Positions 51,013 to 58,945 of a stretch of DNA of 64,000 nucleotides are shown in pieces. This DNA comes from Anaerolineae bacterium. GTDB taxonomy: Bacteria; Chloroflexota; Anaerolineae; Anaerolineales; Anaerolineaceae. The DNA lies in contig JABLWW010000011.1 of the NCBI GenBank assembly GCA_013178295.1, positions 62,001 through 126,000 on the forward strand, written 5' to 3'. Under the pieces are notes generated by a model. It ran no database searches. It had not been told where the DNA came from and saw only the letters and a list, made by a program, of their open reading frames with translations. Both the position numbers and the translations under genes were made by a program. The stretch's first letter is position 1. Each line of letters opens with the position of its first letter.

Positions 51013-53103
51013 ATGAACGGAAAACCGGCAATTCAACGAAACGTAAAGTGGGAGGGGGATATCCTGTTTGTTTTGTTGTTGTCCCTGACTTTGGCGCTGG
51101 GCGTTTTTCTGCGTTTCTATCGGCTTGCTCATGGGAGCTATGGCAATCAGTACTATGCTGCTACCGTGCAGAGTATGCTGACCTCCTGGCATAATTTCTT
51201 TTTTGCTTCTTTTGAACCGTTGGGGTCGGTAACGGTGGATAAGCCCCCGTTGGGGTTTTGGGTGCAGGCTGTCTTTGCTTATTTTCTTGGGTTTAGCGGC
51301 TTTGCACTTGCCTTGCCTCAGGCGCTGTCGGGTGTATTTTCTATCCTCACAGTTTTTTCCCTTGTGCGCCGCCCCTTTGGTAATTGGGCTGGGCTGGCTG
51401 CTGCGCTTGCTCTGGCTGTTTTCCCGGTGGTTGTATCCACTGAGCGCAACAACACCATTGATGGTCAGCTTATTTTTGTTTTACTTCTGGCGGCATGGAT
51501 GTTTCTCAAGTCGGTATATACAGGTAAGGCACGTTATCTTTATATTGGTGGGTTTTTAGTGGGGTTGGGCTTTAACATCAAGATGTTGCAGGCACTTTTG
51601 CCATTGCCTGGTTTTTGTGCTGTGTACTTTTTTATTGCGCCGCAATCTTGGTGGAAGCGTCTACAGCATCTGATTGGCATGGGGGTGGTTCTTGTGGTTG
51701 TTTCGCTTTCCTGGGCGTTAGTTGTTGACTTGACACCGCCGGATATGCGCCCGTACGTTGGGAGCAGTACAAATAATTCTGTCTTGGAATTAATCACCGG
51801 ACATAATGGTATTGCCCGTTTAATCCGGCGCGAGCCTGTCAACAGAGATGGCAAAGTGCCATCTGCGCCTGTTCCGCCAGTGCAAAGCCTACCCCAACAA
51901 TCGGGGCTTGCACCGCAACCGCCGTCTCCACAGTCGGGCACTGCACCGCAGCCACCGTCTCCGCAGTCGGGCATTGCACCGCAGTTGCCTCCTCCGCAGT
52001 CGGGCATTGCACCGCAGTTGCCTCCTCCACAGTCGGCTTCTATGCCCCCGCTTGGTAGAGGCGGTGGTCCTCTCGATGAGGTAGGAGAACCTGGTGTTTT
52101 GCGTCTCTTTCGTGCTCCGTTGTTTTATGAAGGCGGCTGGCTGATTGCGCTGGTTCTGCCGGGTATGTTTCTTATTCTTACACAGATTGGCTGGAAACCT
52201 TTGCGGAGAGACCAGCTTGCGTCTGTGATTCTTTGGGCGGGGTGGTTTTTCCCGTCGGCAATTTACATGAGCTTTACGTCTGGTATTATGCATGCCTATT
52301 ATCTCGTCATGTTGGGTGCGCCTGTCGCCGCGCTGACTGGGATGACGCTTTGGGCTATGGCTGGACTTTGCGAAAAACACTCATGGGCTGGGTGGGTTCT
52401 TAATGCAATTCTTGTGCTTTGTGTTGTGATTTTGCAGATATATCATTTGCGCACTTATGCCGTATATGTCTTTGCAGTTGGGGTAGTGGCGCTGTTTCTG
52501 TATTTACTGGGTGTTATCCTGCTTTTTCCTCCAAGCCGCTCTTTTGCCGCCATGTTCCCAAAAATTGGGTTGGGTGCTTTGCTCTGTGCGATGTTAGTCG
52601 CTCCAGGTTTGTGGTCTTTGTTGACTGCGTTCAACCCGTCGCCGGAGGACAATCTGCCCCGTTCTGGCCCGATGGCGCGTGGACAAGCACAAGACAGACC
52701 TTTGCCGCTGGCGCAACAAAGCACAGATCCCTTGCTTCAGTTCCTCCTGGCAAACGCGCCGATTGATGGCTACCTGGTTGCCACGCTTAATGCAAAAGAA
52801 GCCGCGCCGCTTATGCTTATCACCCATCGGGCGGTGCTTACCTTTGGAGGGTTTTCGGGAGGGGATAATGTGGTGGATGTTACTAAGCTGGAGGAACTGG
52901 TGAAGACCGGCAGACTGAAATATGTGCTTTGGCGTGTAGCAGGGGATCAAAAAGCAGAGATTGGCAGCTGGTTGTCAAGAGAATGCCGCGTGGTGGAACT
53001 CGTCGGATGGCGTATGGAAAATCCCCCACCCCTGCCTGCGGGTCCCGGCAGCCAGCCCGGCGCCCCACCGCAAAAGCCAATACTTTATGAATGTGTGCCC
53101 TGA
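51013..53103 (+). CDS. GT39-like (YkcA/B-type) membrane glycosyltransferase
   Basis: A 696-residue protein with a GT-C fold: about ten or more membrane helices, and the extracytoplasmic loop signature SVTVDKPPLGFW near residue 75 (catalytic Asp), preceded by YGNQYYAATVQSM. It should transfer a sugar from a polyprenyl-phosphate donor on the outer face. A Pro/Gln/Ser-rich insert (about residues 280-350) interrupts the central loop and holds 4 repeats of 11 residues. A C-terminal globular tail follows, with a second Pro/Gly-rich end. It is divergent from the SDR gene; no partner gene adjoins. Confidence 0.88.
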   Translation: MNGKPAIQRNVKWEGDILFVLLLSLTLALGVFLRFYRLAHGSYGNQYYAATVQSMLTSWHNFFFASFEPLGSVTVDKPPLGFWVQAVFAYFLGFSGFALALPQALSGVFSILTVFSLVRRPFGNWAGLAAALALAVFPVVVSTERNNTIDGQLIFVLLLAAWMFLKSVYTGKARYLYIGGFLVGLGFNIKMLQALLPLPGFCAVYFFIAPQSWWKRLQHLIGMGVVLVVVSLSWALVVDLTPPDMRPYVGSSTNNSVLELITGHNGIARLIRREPVNRDGKVPSAPVPPVQSLPQQSGLAPQPPSPQSGTAPQPPSPQSGIAPQLPPPQSGIAPQLPPPQSASMPPLGRGGGPLDEVGEPGVLRLFRAPLFYEGGWLIALVLPGMFLILTQIGWKPLRRDQLASVILWAGWFFPSAIYMSFTSGIMHAYYLVMLGAPVAALTGMTLWAMAGLCEKHSWAGWVLNAILVLCVVILQIYHLRTYAVYVFAVGVVALFLYLLGVILLFPPSRSFAAMFPKIGLGALLCAMLVAPGLWSLLTAFNPSPEDNLPRSGPMARGQAQDRPLPLAQQSTDPLLQFLLANAPIDGYLVATLNAKEAAPLMLITHRAVLTFGGFSGGDNVVDVTKLEELVKTGRLKYVLWRVAGDQKAEIGSWLSRECRVVELVGWRMENPPPLPAGPGSQPGAPPQKPILYECVP
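51898..52029 (+). repeat. In-gene minisatellite, four 33-bp units
   Basis: Four tandem 33-base units (51898-51930, 51931-51963, 51964-51996, 51997-52029) and the start of a fifth encode QSG-x-APQ-x-P-x-P. The last two full units differ at a single base. Unit length is a multiple of three, so copy-number change keeps the reading frame. All lie inside the extracytoplasmic loop of the glycosyltransferase. Confidence 0.92.
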
Positions 53104-53164
53104 GGGCGTTGGCTAACACTAGGGGTGTAATGAATAAGGGTAGCACACTTGAGCACCCCGGTTT

Positions 53165-53193
53165 TTGCATTTTTGCCTGGGTTGATGTATTAT
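53165..53193 (+). promoter_or_regulatory. Promoter of the kinase-receptor gene
   Basis: TTGCAT (53165-53170), a 17-base spacer and TATTAT (53188-53193) form a good sigma-70-like promoter about 55 bases upstream of the ATG at 53255. Confidence 0.6.
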
Positions 53194-53254
53194 CATTTTA
53201 TGCGTGCAGATGCACCGCTTTCTGCCTGATCTGTGCGTTTTGAGGAGTTTTCCA

Positions 53255-55549
53255 ATGCAGGATTTATCAGGACGATCAGTTGGTCGTTATCGCATTGTGG
53301 AGAAATTGGGGGCTGGGGGGATGGCGGTGGTATATAAGGCATACGATACGCGCCTGGAGCGTGATGTTGCTGTCAAACTGATCCGTCTGGAGGCCTTTCC
53401 GCCAGAAGTGGTTGAACACATGCTAAAACGCTTTGAGCGAGAAGCCAAAGCCCTGGCGCGTATGGATCATCCCAATATCGTGCCTGTTTATGATTATGGT
53501 GAATATGAAGGAGCTCCATATTTGGTGATGCGCTTTGTGCAGGGGGGAACGTTGAAAAGCCGCACTGGCAAACCAGTTCACTATCAGGAGGCAGCCCGTT
53601 TGCTGGTGCCCATCGCCCGTGCCCTGGATTTTGCTCACCGCCAGAATATTGTGCATCGGGATGTCAAACCAGCCAACATTTTACTCACGACCAGCGGTGA
53701 ACCAATGCTGTCTGATTTTGGCATTGCCAAAATCCTCGAAACTGGTGAGGCAGCCACGCTGACCGGCACCGGCGGGGGGGTGGGTACGCCGGAATACATG
53801 GCGCCGGAACAGTGGCTTAACCAGATTAGCCCTCAGACGGATATCTACGCGTTGGGTGTGGTGCTGTATGAACTGGTTACCGGATGCAAACCGTACACTG
53901 CCGATACCCCTGCAGGGGTGCTGCTTAAGCAGGCGAGTGAACCTTTGCCTTCCCCGCGCAACTTTGTACAGGACTTGCCAAAGGCGGTTGAGGAAGTGCT
54001 CTACAAAGCGCTGGCAAAAAAGCCTGAGGAGCGTTATCTCTCTATGCAGGATTTTGCCGCCGCGTTGGAACTTCTTGCTCGAGGAGTGGCGCAGGGGGAA
54101 ACGGCTACAGAAATGTCTTCCGAGACGCCCGTTGCCACAACACAAATTTTGGAGGACAGTACAGTGACCCTGGATGACCGGGCTTCTTCCCTGATGCCTT
54201 TCCTTGCTCAATCTGCGTCTTTACCGGAAAGCCCGCAGCACGCGGTAGTGCCGCATGCACAGCAAGCCAAAAGGAAGTTGTCGAAATGGCTGCTCTATGG
54301 TGGTCTGGGTATCATCGGTTTATGTGTCCTGGCGGGCGCTATATGGGCGGCGATTAACCTGTTCCCTGCTCTGATGGCAAATATCACTCAGAAAACGCCT
54401 CTACCATCTGCTGATCTTATTACACCAGCTGCCCAAATGGATACAGAAGATCAGCCTGTGGCAACTGTGCCTGTGGAGGCAGCGCCATCACGTGACGAAC
54501 TGAAAATAGCCGTCCTAGCGCCGCTCAGCGGTGCGGTGCCGAGTTTTGGCGTCTCGACCCGCGATGGCGTTCAGATGGCAATTGATGAGTGGAATGACAG
54601 GGGTGGTGTATTGGGAAAGAAAATAGTGCCTATGGTTATGGACAGTCAGTGTGCTCCTGATCCGGCAGTGCAGGCAATCCATGCCGCTATTGACGATGGG
54701 GTGCGCTTTGTTATTGGTGAGGTCTGCTCCGTCGCATCGATTCCTGTCGCTGAAATAGCCAATGGGGCGGGTGTGTTGCAGATCAGCCCAACCTCGACCA
54801 ACCCGGGTGTGACGGTGGATGCCAACGGAAAAACGAGGGCTTTTGTGTATCGTGCCTGTTTCATTGATCCGTATCAAGGGAACGTTATGGCAAGGTTTGC
54901 TTTTGATTATCTCAATGTGCGTTCGGCTTTTGTTCTTCGAGATGTTGAGAATGCCTATGTGGTTGGGCTGGCAGACTCGTTTGCGCAGAGCTTTTCTCAG
55001 ATGGGAGGAAAGGTTGTGGGTGAAGCAGCCTACACCGCAGCTGATACTGATTTCAATACGATACTTGGAGAGGTCGCTGCCGCCAAACCGGAAGTTATCT
55101 ATCTGCCCGATTACTATAACATTGCTAATTTGGTTGGGGCGCAGGCAAAGAAGCGGGGCATTTGGGTGCCTTTTCTTGGTGGGGACGGCTGGGATTCGGA
55201 AGACCTGGATTTAAAAGCTGTACAGGGGGGATACTTCACCAACCATTTTGCCCCAGAAGACCCGCGCGGTGAGGTGCAAGAGTTTGTCAAAAAATATACC
55301 GACCGCTACCACAAGCCGCCGGACGCGCTTGCTGCCCTGGCGTATGATACAGCTAACCTGATGCTGATCGCCATCCAGAAAACCGGGAGTGATGATCCGC
55401 GACAGGTTGCAGAGATGTTGCAACCGATGGAATTCTACGGTGTTACGGGTGCCATCCGTTTTGACGATCAGCATAACCCGCAGAAATCGGCAGTGATCAT
55501 GAAAGTGCGCGACGATGGGGTGCATTTTGAAATGATTGTGAACCCATGA
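53255..55549 (+). CDS. Transmembrane Ser/Thr kinase fused to a LivJ-type periplasmic binding domain
   Basis: A 764-residue receptor-like kinase. The kinase domain (about 8-275) is complete: GAGGMAVV loop, K41, H134-R135-D136 with N141, DFG at 154-156, GTPEYMAPEQ. A juxtamembrane spacer (275-340) leads to one helix (about 345-370), then an outside linker and a type 1 periplasmic-binding domain of the branched-chain amino acid/ureide class (about 415-764) with ISPTSTNPG and FAFDYL. Family knowledge: bacterial kinases usually carry PASTA or other sensors; a transporter-type ligand domain on a kinase is unusual. ATG 53255 follows GAGGAG. It should sense a small molecule outside and phosphorylate proteins inside. 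Confidence 0.92.
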   Translation: MQDLSGRSVGRYRIVEKLGAGGMAVVYKAYDTRLERDVAVKLIRLEAFPPEVVEHMLKRFEREAKALARMDHPNIVPVYDYGEYEGAPYLVMRFVQGGTLKSRTGKPVHYQEAARLLVPIARALDFAHRQNIVHRDVKPANILLTTSGEPMLSDFGIAKILETGEAATLTGTGGGVGTPEYMAPEQWLNQISPQTDIYALGVVLYELVTGCKPYTADTPAGVLLKQASEPLPSPRNFVQDLPKAVEEVLYKALAKKPEERYLSMQDFAAALELLARGVAQGETATEMSSETPVATTQILEDSTVTLDDRASSLMPFLAQSASLPESPQHAVVPHAQQAKRKLSKWLLYGGLGIIGLCVLAGAIWAAINLFPALMANITQKTPLPSADLITPAAQMDTEDQPVATVPVEAAPSRDELKIAVLAPLSGAVPSFGVSTRDGVQMAIDEWNDRGGVLGKKIVPMVMDSQCAPDPAVQAIHAAIDDGVRFVIGEVCSVASIPVAEIANGAGVLQISPTSTNPGVTVDANGKTRAFVYRACFIDPYQGNVMARFAFDYLNVRSAFVLRDVENAYVVGLADSFAQSFSQMGGKVVGEAAYTAADTDFNTILGEVAAAKPEVIYLPDYYNIANLVGAQAKKRGIWVPFLGGDGWDSEDLDLKAVQGGYFTNHFAPEDPRGEVQEFVKKYTDRYHKPPDALAALAYDTANLMLIAIQKTGSDDPRQVAEMLQPMEFYGVTGAIRFDDQHNPQKSAVIMKVRDDGVHFEMIVNP

Positions 55550-55603
55550 TTGGCTGGGAGGGGTTGTTTTTTGCCCTCTTTCCCCAAGAATAAAGGAGTG
55601 TGC

Positions 55604-56011
55604 ATGTCAACCGTAAAACTGATTCAATACGAAGAAGCCTCTGCCGAAGTGCGAGCCGTGTTTGATGACATCAAAAAGACACGCAATGTAGAAGATGTCA
55701 ACAACTTTTGGAAAGCGCTTGCCAATCACCCGGATACGCTCAAGCGTACCTGGCAAACCCTGAAAGAGGTGATGCAGCCGGGCGAACTGGATGCCCTGAC
55801 CAAAGAGCTGATTTACCTGGCGGTGTCCATTGCCAACAAATGCAACTACTGTGTGCATTCGCATACCGCTTCGGCATTCAAAAAAGGGATGAGCGCTGCG
55901 CAATATCAAGAATTTCTTGCGGTCGTGGGCATGGCACACGAGACCAACGGTCTGGCAATTGCGATGGATGTCCCTATTGATGCGCAGTTTCTGGTAGGTG
56001 ACGAGGAATAG
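55604..56011 (+). CDS. AhpD-like carboxymuconolactone decarboxylase family protein
   Basis: A 135-residue all-helical protein of the CMD/AhpD superfamily. The redox motif C80-x2-C83-x3-H87 within KCNYCVHSH is intact, so it can be a thiol peroxidase-like reductase rather than a decarboxylase. ATG 55604 is preceded by AAGGAG. It lies 54 bases after the kinase receptor gene and may be co-transcribed with it. Confidence 0.9.
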   Translation: MSTVKLIQYEEASAEVRAVFDDIKKTRNVEDVNNFWKALANHPDTLKRTWQTLKEVMQPGELDALTKELIYLAVSIANKCNYCVHSHTASAFKKGMSAAQYQEFLAVVGMAHETNGLAIAMDVPIDAQFLVGDEE

Positions 56012-56025
56012 TTATATCTTAATCC

Positions 56026-56979
56026 TCAGGGGCTCTTTCTTGTATCTGTTGCGGGAAGTTTGTTTCTGCGCCGGTCTATTTTGAATGTGGCGTTAAGGAC
56101 TCCTTTTGGGCATGCATCTGCACACTGCAGGCACAAGATGCACTCGCTGGAAAGCACCCTTTGGTTGGAGCGGATATATTCCGACACGTTAATATCCATA
56201 GGGCAGGCACGCGAGCACAGCCCGCAATCTGTGCACTTGTTGGCATCCCCCGAAATTTTGAGCAGGGCGTAGCGGCTGGGAAGTTTTTGCAAACAGGGTA
56301 TTGGGCAGAGTACCTTACAAAAAGCGCGGTTGTCGCGGAGCGCAAATGCCAGAATGCCAGCCGAGAGGTAGTACAGTATATTCCCGCCTAGCAGCCAGTA
56401 TAGCTCAGTTAAGCTTTGAGATTCCACGCGGTGCCCTGCTCCCAACCAGAAGATTAACACCAGTGCCAGGCTCAGGAAAAAATGGGCGTAACGTATCCAG
56501 CCCCATTTTTCTGCCAGCCCGCTTTTAGGGCTGCGCTGATAGGGCAGCAAGTCCAGGAGCATTGCTGTCCAGCACGACCAGCCGCACCAGCCACGGTTGA
56601 AGATAAGAGGACCTGCCACCTTGGCGACCAGATAATGGATCACTGAACCGGCGAACAACCCGCTCAACAGATAAAAGAAGAATCCTTCGATTTGCATGTT
56701 CTCCCGCTGGACAAGGCCAAGGAAGATTAACATATATGACCCGACCAGGAATTGTGCCAGACGCCGCCCCCAGTGTCTGCGGCGGCGCGGAAGCGCTGTA
56801 TACACGCCAATCCCAAGGCTAACGGCTAAACCGATGTAACCAAAATTGAAGAGATAAAAAGTTTTGCCACTTGTTCGCCACAGAACAACGGCTATGATCC
56901 AAAAGACAAGAGCAAGGACAATAGGAATCGCAAAATCGGATAAACGAGAGCGTTTTATTTCAGACATAAGAAATATCAT
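56026..56979 (-). CDS. NapH/NosR-like 4Fe-4S integral membrane protein, second copy
   Basis: A 317-residue membrane protein with about seven helices, a CGWSC motif inside a helix, an FCKVLCP motif, and a C-terminal two-cluster ferredoxin domain (CTDCGLCSRACP, CILCLQCADACP). It belongs to the same broad class as the protein at 40515 but is longer by two helices. It probably carries electrons between membrane and soluble carriers. ATG 56979 and ATG 56967 are both possible. It converges on the AhpD-like gene and has no partner on its strand here. Confidence 0.85.
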   Translation of the reverse strand: MIFLMSEIKRSRLSDFAIPIVLALVFWIIAVVLWRTSGKTFYLFNFGYIGLAVSLGIGVYTALPRRRRHWGRRLAQFLVGSYMLIFLGLVQRENMQIEGFFFYLLSGLFAGSVIHYLVAKVAGPLIFNRGWCGWSCWTAMLLDLLPYQRSPKSGLAEKWGWIRYAHFFLSLALVLIFWLGAGHRVESQSLTELYWLLGGNILYYLSAGILAFALRDNRAFCKVLCPIPCLQKLPSRYALLKISGDANKCTDCGLCSRACPMDINVSEYIRSNQRVLSSECILCLQCADACPKGVLNATFKIDRRRNKLPATDTRKSP

Positions 56980-57198
56980 TGTTAGTCTCTTGTATCATTG
57001 CTGAAAGGGGACCTTCCGGTTTATCACTGATAAATTGCTCATACTTCTGCTGTCTGGACGCAATTATAGTAGGGTTAAGCGTATGTGTATTAACAGCAGA
57101 TTAAAAATATTTTTGCAGCTTTATTTGAATCGTTTTCAGAAAGCCATGCTATACTAATCTTAAGCAGATCATATTTCTCATAAACAGTGGAGGAAAAG

Positions 57199-57354
57199 AT
57201 GATTAAATCATGGCTGGATGGTGAAATTGTCTGGTTGGAGTTTGAAGGAGAATCCCTTGCAGGTGAACTTATTGTAGAAACGTCCAAGTGGCTTCGAGAA
57301 AACCCGCGTAGCTATATGGGGCTTTTTCAATACAGCGCGAACCTGTTTTTTTAA
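57199..57354 (+). CDS. Small 51-residue acidic protein
   Basis: ATG 57199 follows an excellent GGAGGAAAAG ribosome site at normal spacing, and the frame runs 51 codons to TAA. The protein is acidic in its first half and rich in Trp/Phe (three Trp, several Phe), with MIKSWLDGEIVWLEFEGES at the start and LRENPRSYMGLF later. No signal or membrane segment is obvious. It lies before the lipoprotein gene in a stretch that would otherwise be empty. I do not recognise a family; the ribosome site and length argue for a real gene. Confidence 0.6.
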   Translation: MIKSWLDGEIVWLEFEGESLAGELIVETSKWLRENPRSYMGLFQYSANLFF

Positions 57355-57395
57355 GATATAATAATCCAAAGCAGGAATGACCGGAGGGTAGCAAA

Positions 57396-58430
57396 ATGAA
57401 AAGAGTCAAACAAAGGATGATTGCTCTGGCGGGCGTGCTGCTGGTTACGCTTGGTTGTACGCTAACTCTGCCCGGCGTGCCGATTTCGTCCTCTTATGAC
57501 CTGACGAAGTCGGCATCCGAGATTCAGGCTACTGCCCAGGCTTTGCAGCAGCTTCAGGCGACTCTGGAAGCCGCCAGCCAGAATATGTCTCAGGGTGCGC
57601 CTACTCCGATTGCCTCGTATACTCCCCTACCCACCTTTACAATTGGCGCTCCGGCGGAGCCTGCTGCGCCGCCGACCGAAGAACCTCCAACAGCTGTTCC
57701 TGTCCGAGATATGCAAGAGCGTATTCGCAGTGCCAATGTGCTGATTTTTGAGGATATTTGGGATGACCCGGAGCTGGCAGGCAATCGTCGGGTTAGTATG
57801 GCGGTGAGGGCAATGGGCTTTTCCGGCGGTAAGGTTGTCAATGTTGGCGATGCGCTTGGGGATTTTAAAGCACACCTCAATAGTAGCACTCCCTGGGATT
57901 TGATTGTCGTGTCAGCTGAATCCCGCGCGGATGTCAAAGGAGAATTTTGGGATTACATGCTGACGCATGTCAACAATAACGTGGCGCTGGTGGCTGAGGT
58001 CTGGTATCTCGACAAAATCAATTTGGGGAGGATTTCCCCTCTGATGAGTCAGTGTGGCATTTCTTTGCACAAAAACTGGGAGCGTGACCCGGCAAAGTAT
58101 GATCAATTGGACTATTCCATTCTCTTGCTTGATCCTTCTCATCCTATCTTTAATACCCCAAATGCGGGTATCTCGCTGGTTACCCCGAATATTCACTGGT
58201 TTTACGATGCTGGCGACTTGCTGAAACTGGGCACAGGCGGGGATGCCAGACTTTTGGCTGGTATTTATCAAGACCGCCCATCTGATTATGGTGTGATTGC
58301 CGAATGCATGGGGGGCAGGGTCATTTTCCAGACGTTCTCCACCCATGATTATCGCCAGGATAAGACAGTACCCTTGTGGCAAAATTATATGACATACACG
58401 TTAACCAAACACTTTGAAGTAGTCCCATAG
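57396..58430 (+). CDS. Lipoprotein with unidentified C-terminal domain
   Basis: A 344-residue lipoprotein (lipobox VTLGC, C21). A helical, Gln/Ala-rich coiled-coil-like segment (about 35-65) and a Pro/Thr-rich spacer (about 68-100) precede a globular domain of about 240 residues. Its strand-rich start ANVLIFEDI, then PWDLIVVSAESR, and later GVIAECMGGRVIFQTFSTHDYRQD resemble, loosely, the glutamine-amidotransferase-like fold of ThuA/DUF4350 proteins; no catalytic Cys is in the expected place. ATG 57396 follows GGAGGG. Function unknown. Confidence 0.75.
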   Translation: MKRVKQRMIALAGVLLVTLGCTLTLPGVPISSSYDLTKSASEIQATAQALQQLQATLEAASQNMSQGAPTPIASYTPLPTFTIGAPAEPAAPPTEEPPTAVPVRDMQERIRSANVLIFEDIWDDPELAGNRRVSMAVRAMGFSGGKVVNVGDALGDFKAHLNSSTPWDLIVVSAESRADVKGEFWDYMLTHVNNNVALVAEVWYLDKINLGRISPLMSQCGISLHKNWERDPAKYDQLDYSILLLDPSHPIFNTPNAGISLVTPNIHWFYDAGDLLKLGTGGDARLLAGIYQDRPSDYGVIAECMGGRVIFQTFSTHDYRQDKTVPLWQNYMTYTLTKHFEVVP

Positions 58431-58452
58431 TCCTTGGCAGGAGCCTCGGTAG

Positions 58453-58944
58453 ATGAAAACTCTTCTCATTATGCGACATGCAAAATCCAGCTGGAAGGAA
58501 AAGGATATTCCTGACCACGATCGCCCGCTGAAAAAACGCGGCAGGAAGAGCGCTGCGGTGATGGGCAAATTGATCAAAGAAATGGAGCTTGTCCCCGAGA
58601 AAATTCTCTCCTCAACTGCTGAGCGCGCTAGAAAAACGGCGGAAATTTTAATAGAGGGGATGAATTTTGAAGGGGAGGTGGAATACCTGCCAGCATTGTA
58701 CATGGCGGAGCCGGAAGTTATTGCCGAGATTCTATCCGCTTTGCCTGATGAACTCGAGAGGGTGATGGTGGTAGGGCACAACCCAGGGCTGGAAGGGCTG
58801 GTGCAAATGCTGTGTGGTCAGGTCGTGTCGCTTCCAACGGCTACGCTGGCTTACGTTGTTATTCCCATTAAAAAATGGGAAGAGTTAAAGGGAGACCTGA
58901 AGGGCGACCTGGTCAACATTTACGCAGCAACAGAAAAAGTGTAA
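58453..58944 (+). CDS. sixA: SixA-type histidine phosphatase
   Basis: A 163-residue histidine phosphatase with the RHG signature in LIMRHAKSSW (catalytic H9), the RARKTAEIL segment, and a late VVGHNPGLE with the second active-site histidine. Proteins of this size without further domains are the SixA group, which act on phosphohistidine. It starts 22 bases after the lipoprotein stop and ends just before the S9 peptidase; the three genes are probably one transcript. Confidence 0.9.
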   Translation: MKTLLIMRHAKSSWKEKDIPDHDRPLKKRGRKSAAVMGKLIKEMELVPEKILSSTAERARKTAEILIEGMNFEGEVEYLPALYMAEPEVIAEILSALPDELERVMVVGHNPGLEGLVQMLCGQVVSLPTATLAYVVIPIKKWEELKGDLKGDLVNIYAATEKV

Positions 58945-58945
58945 C

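Noticed and set aside
51898-52029. Four tandem 33-bp units considered as a CRISPR array.
   Set aside because: Units are contiguous with no unique spacers, are in frame and encode repeated peptide in a long gene.
56301-56528. Plus-strand short frame inside the second NapH-like gene.
   Set aside because: Antisense to a Cys-motif-rich gene; no independent support.
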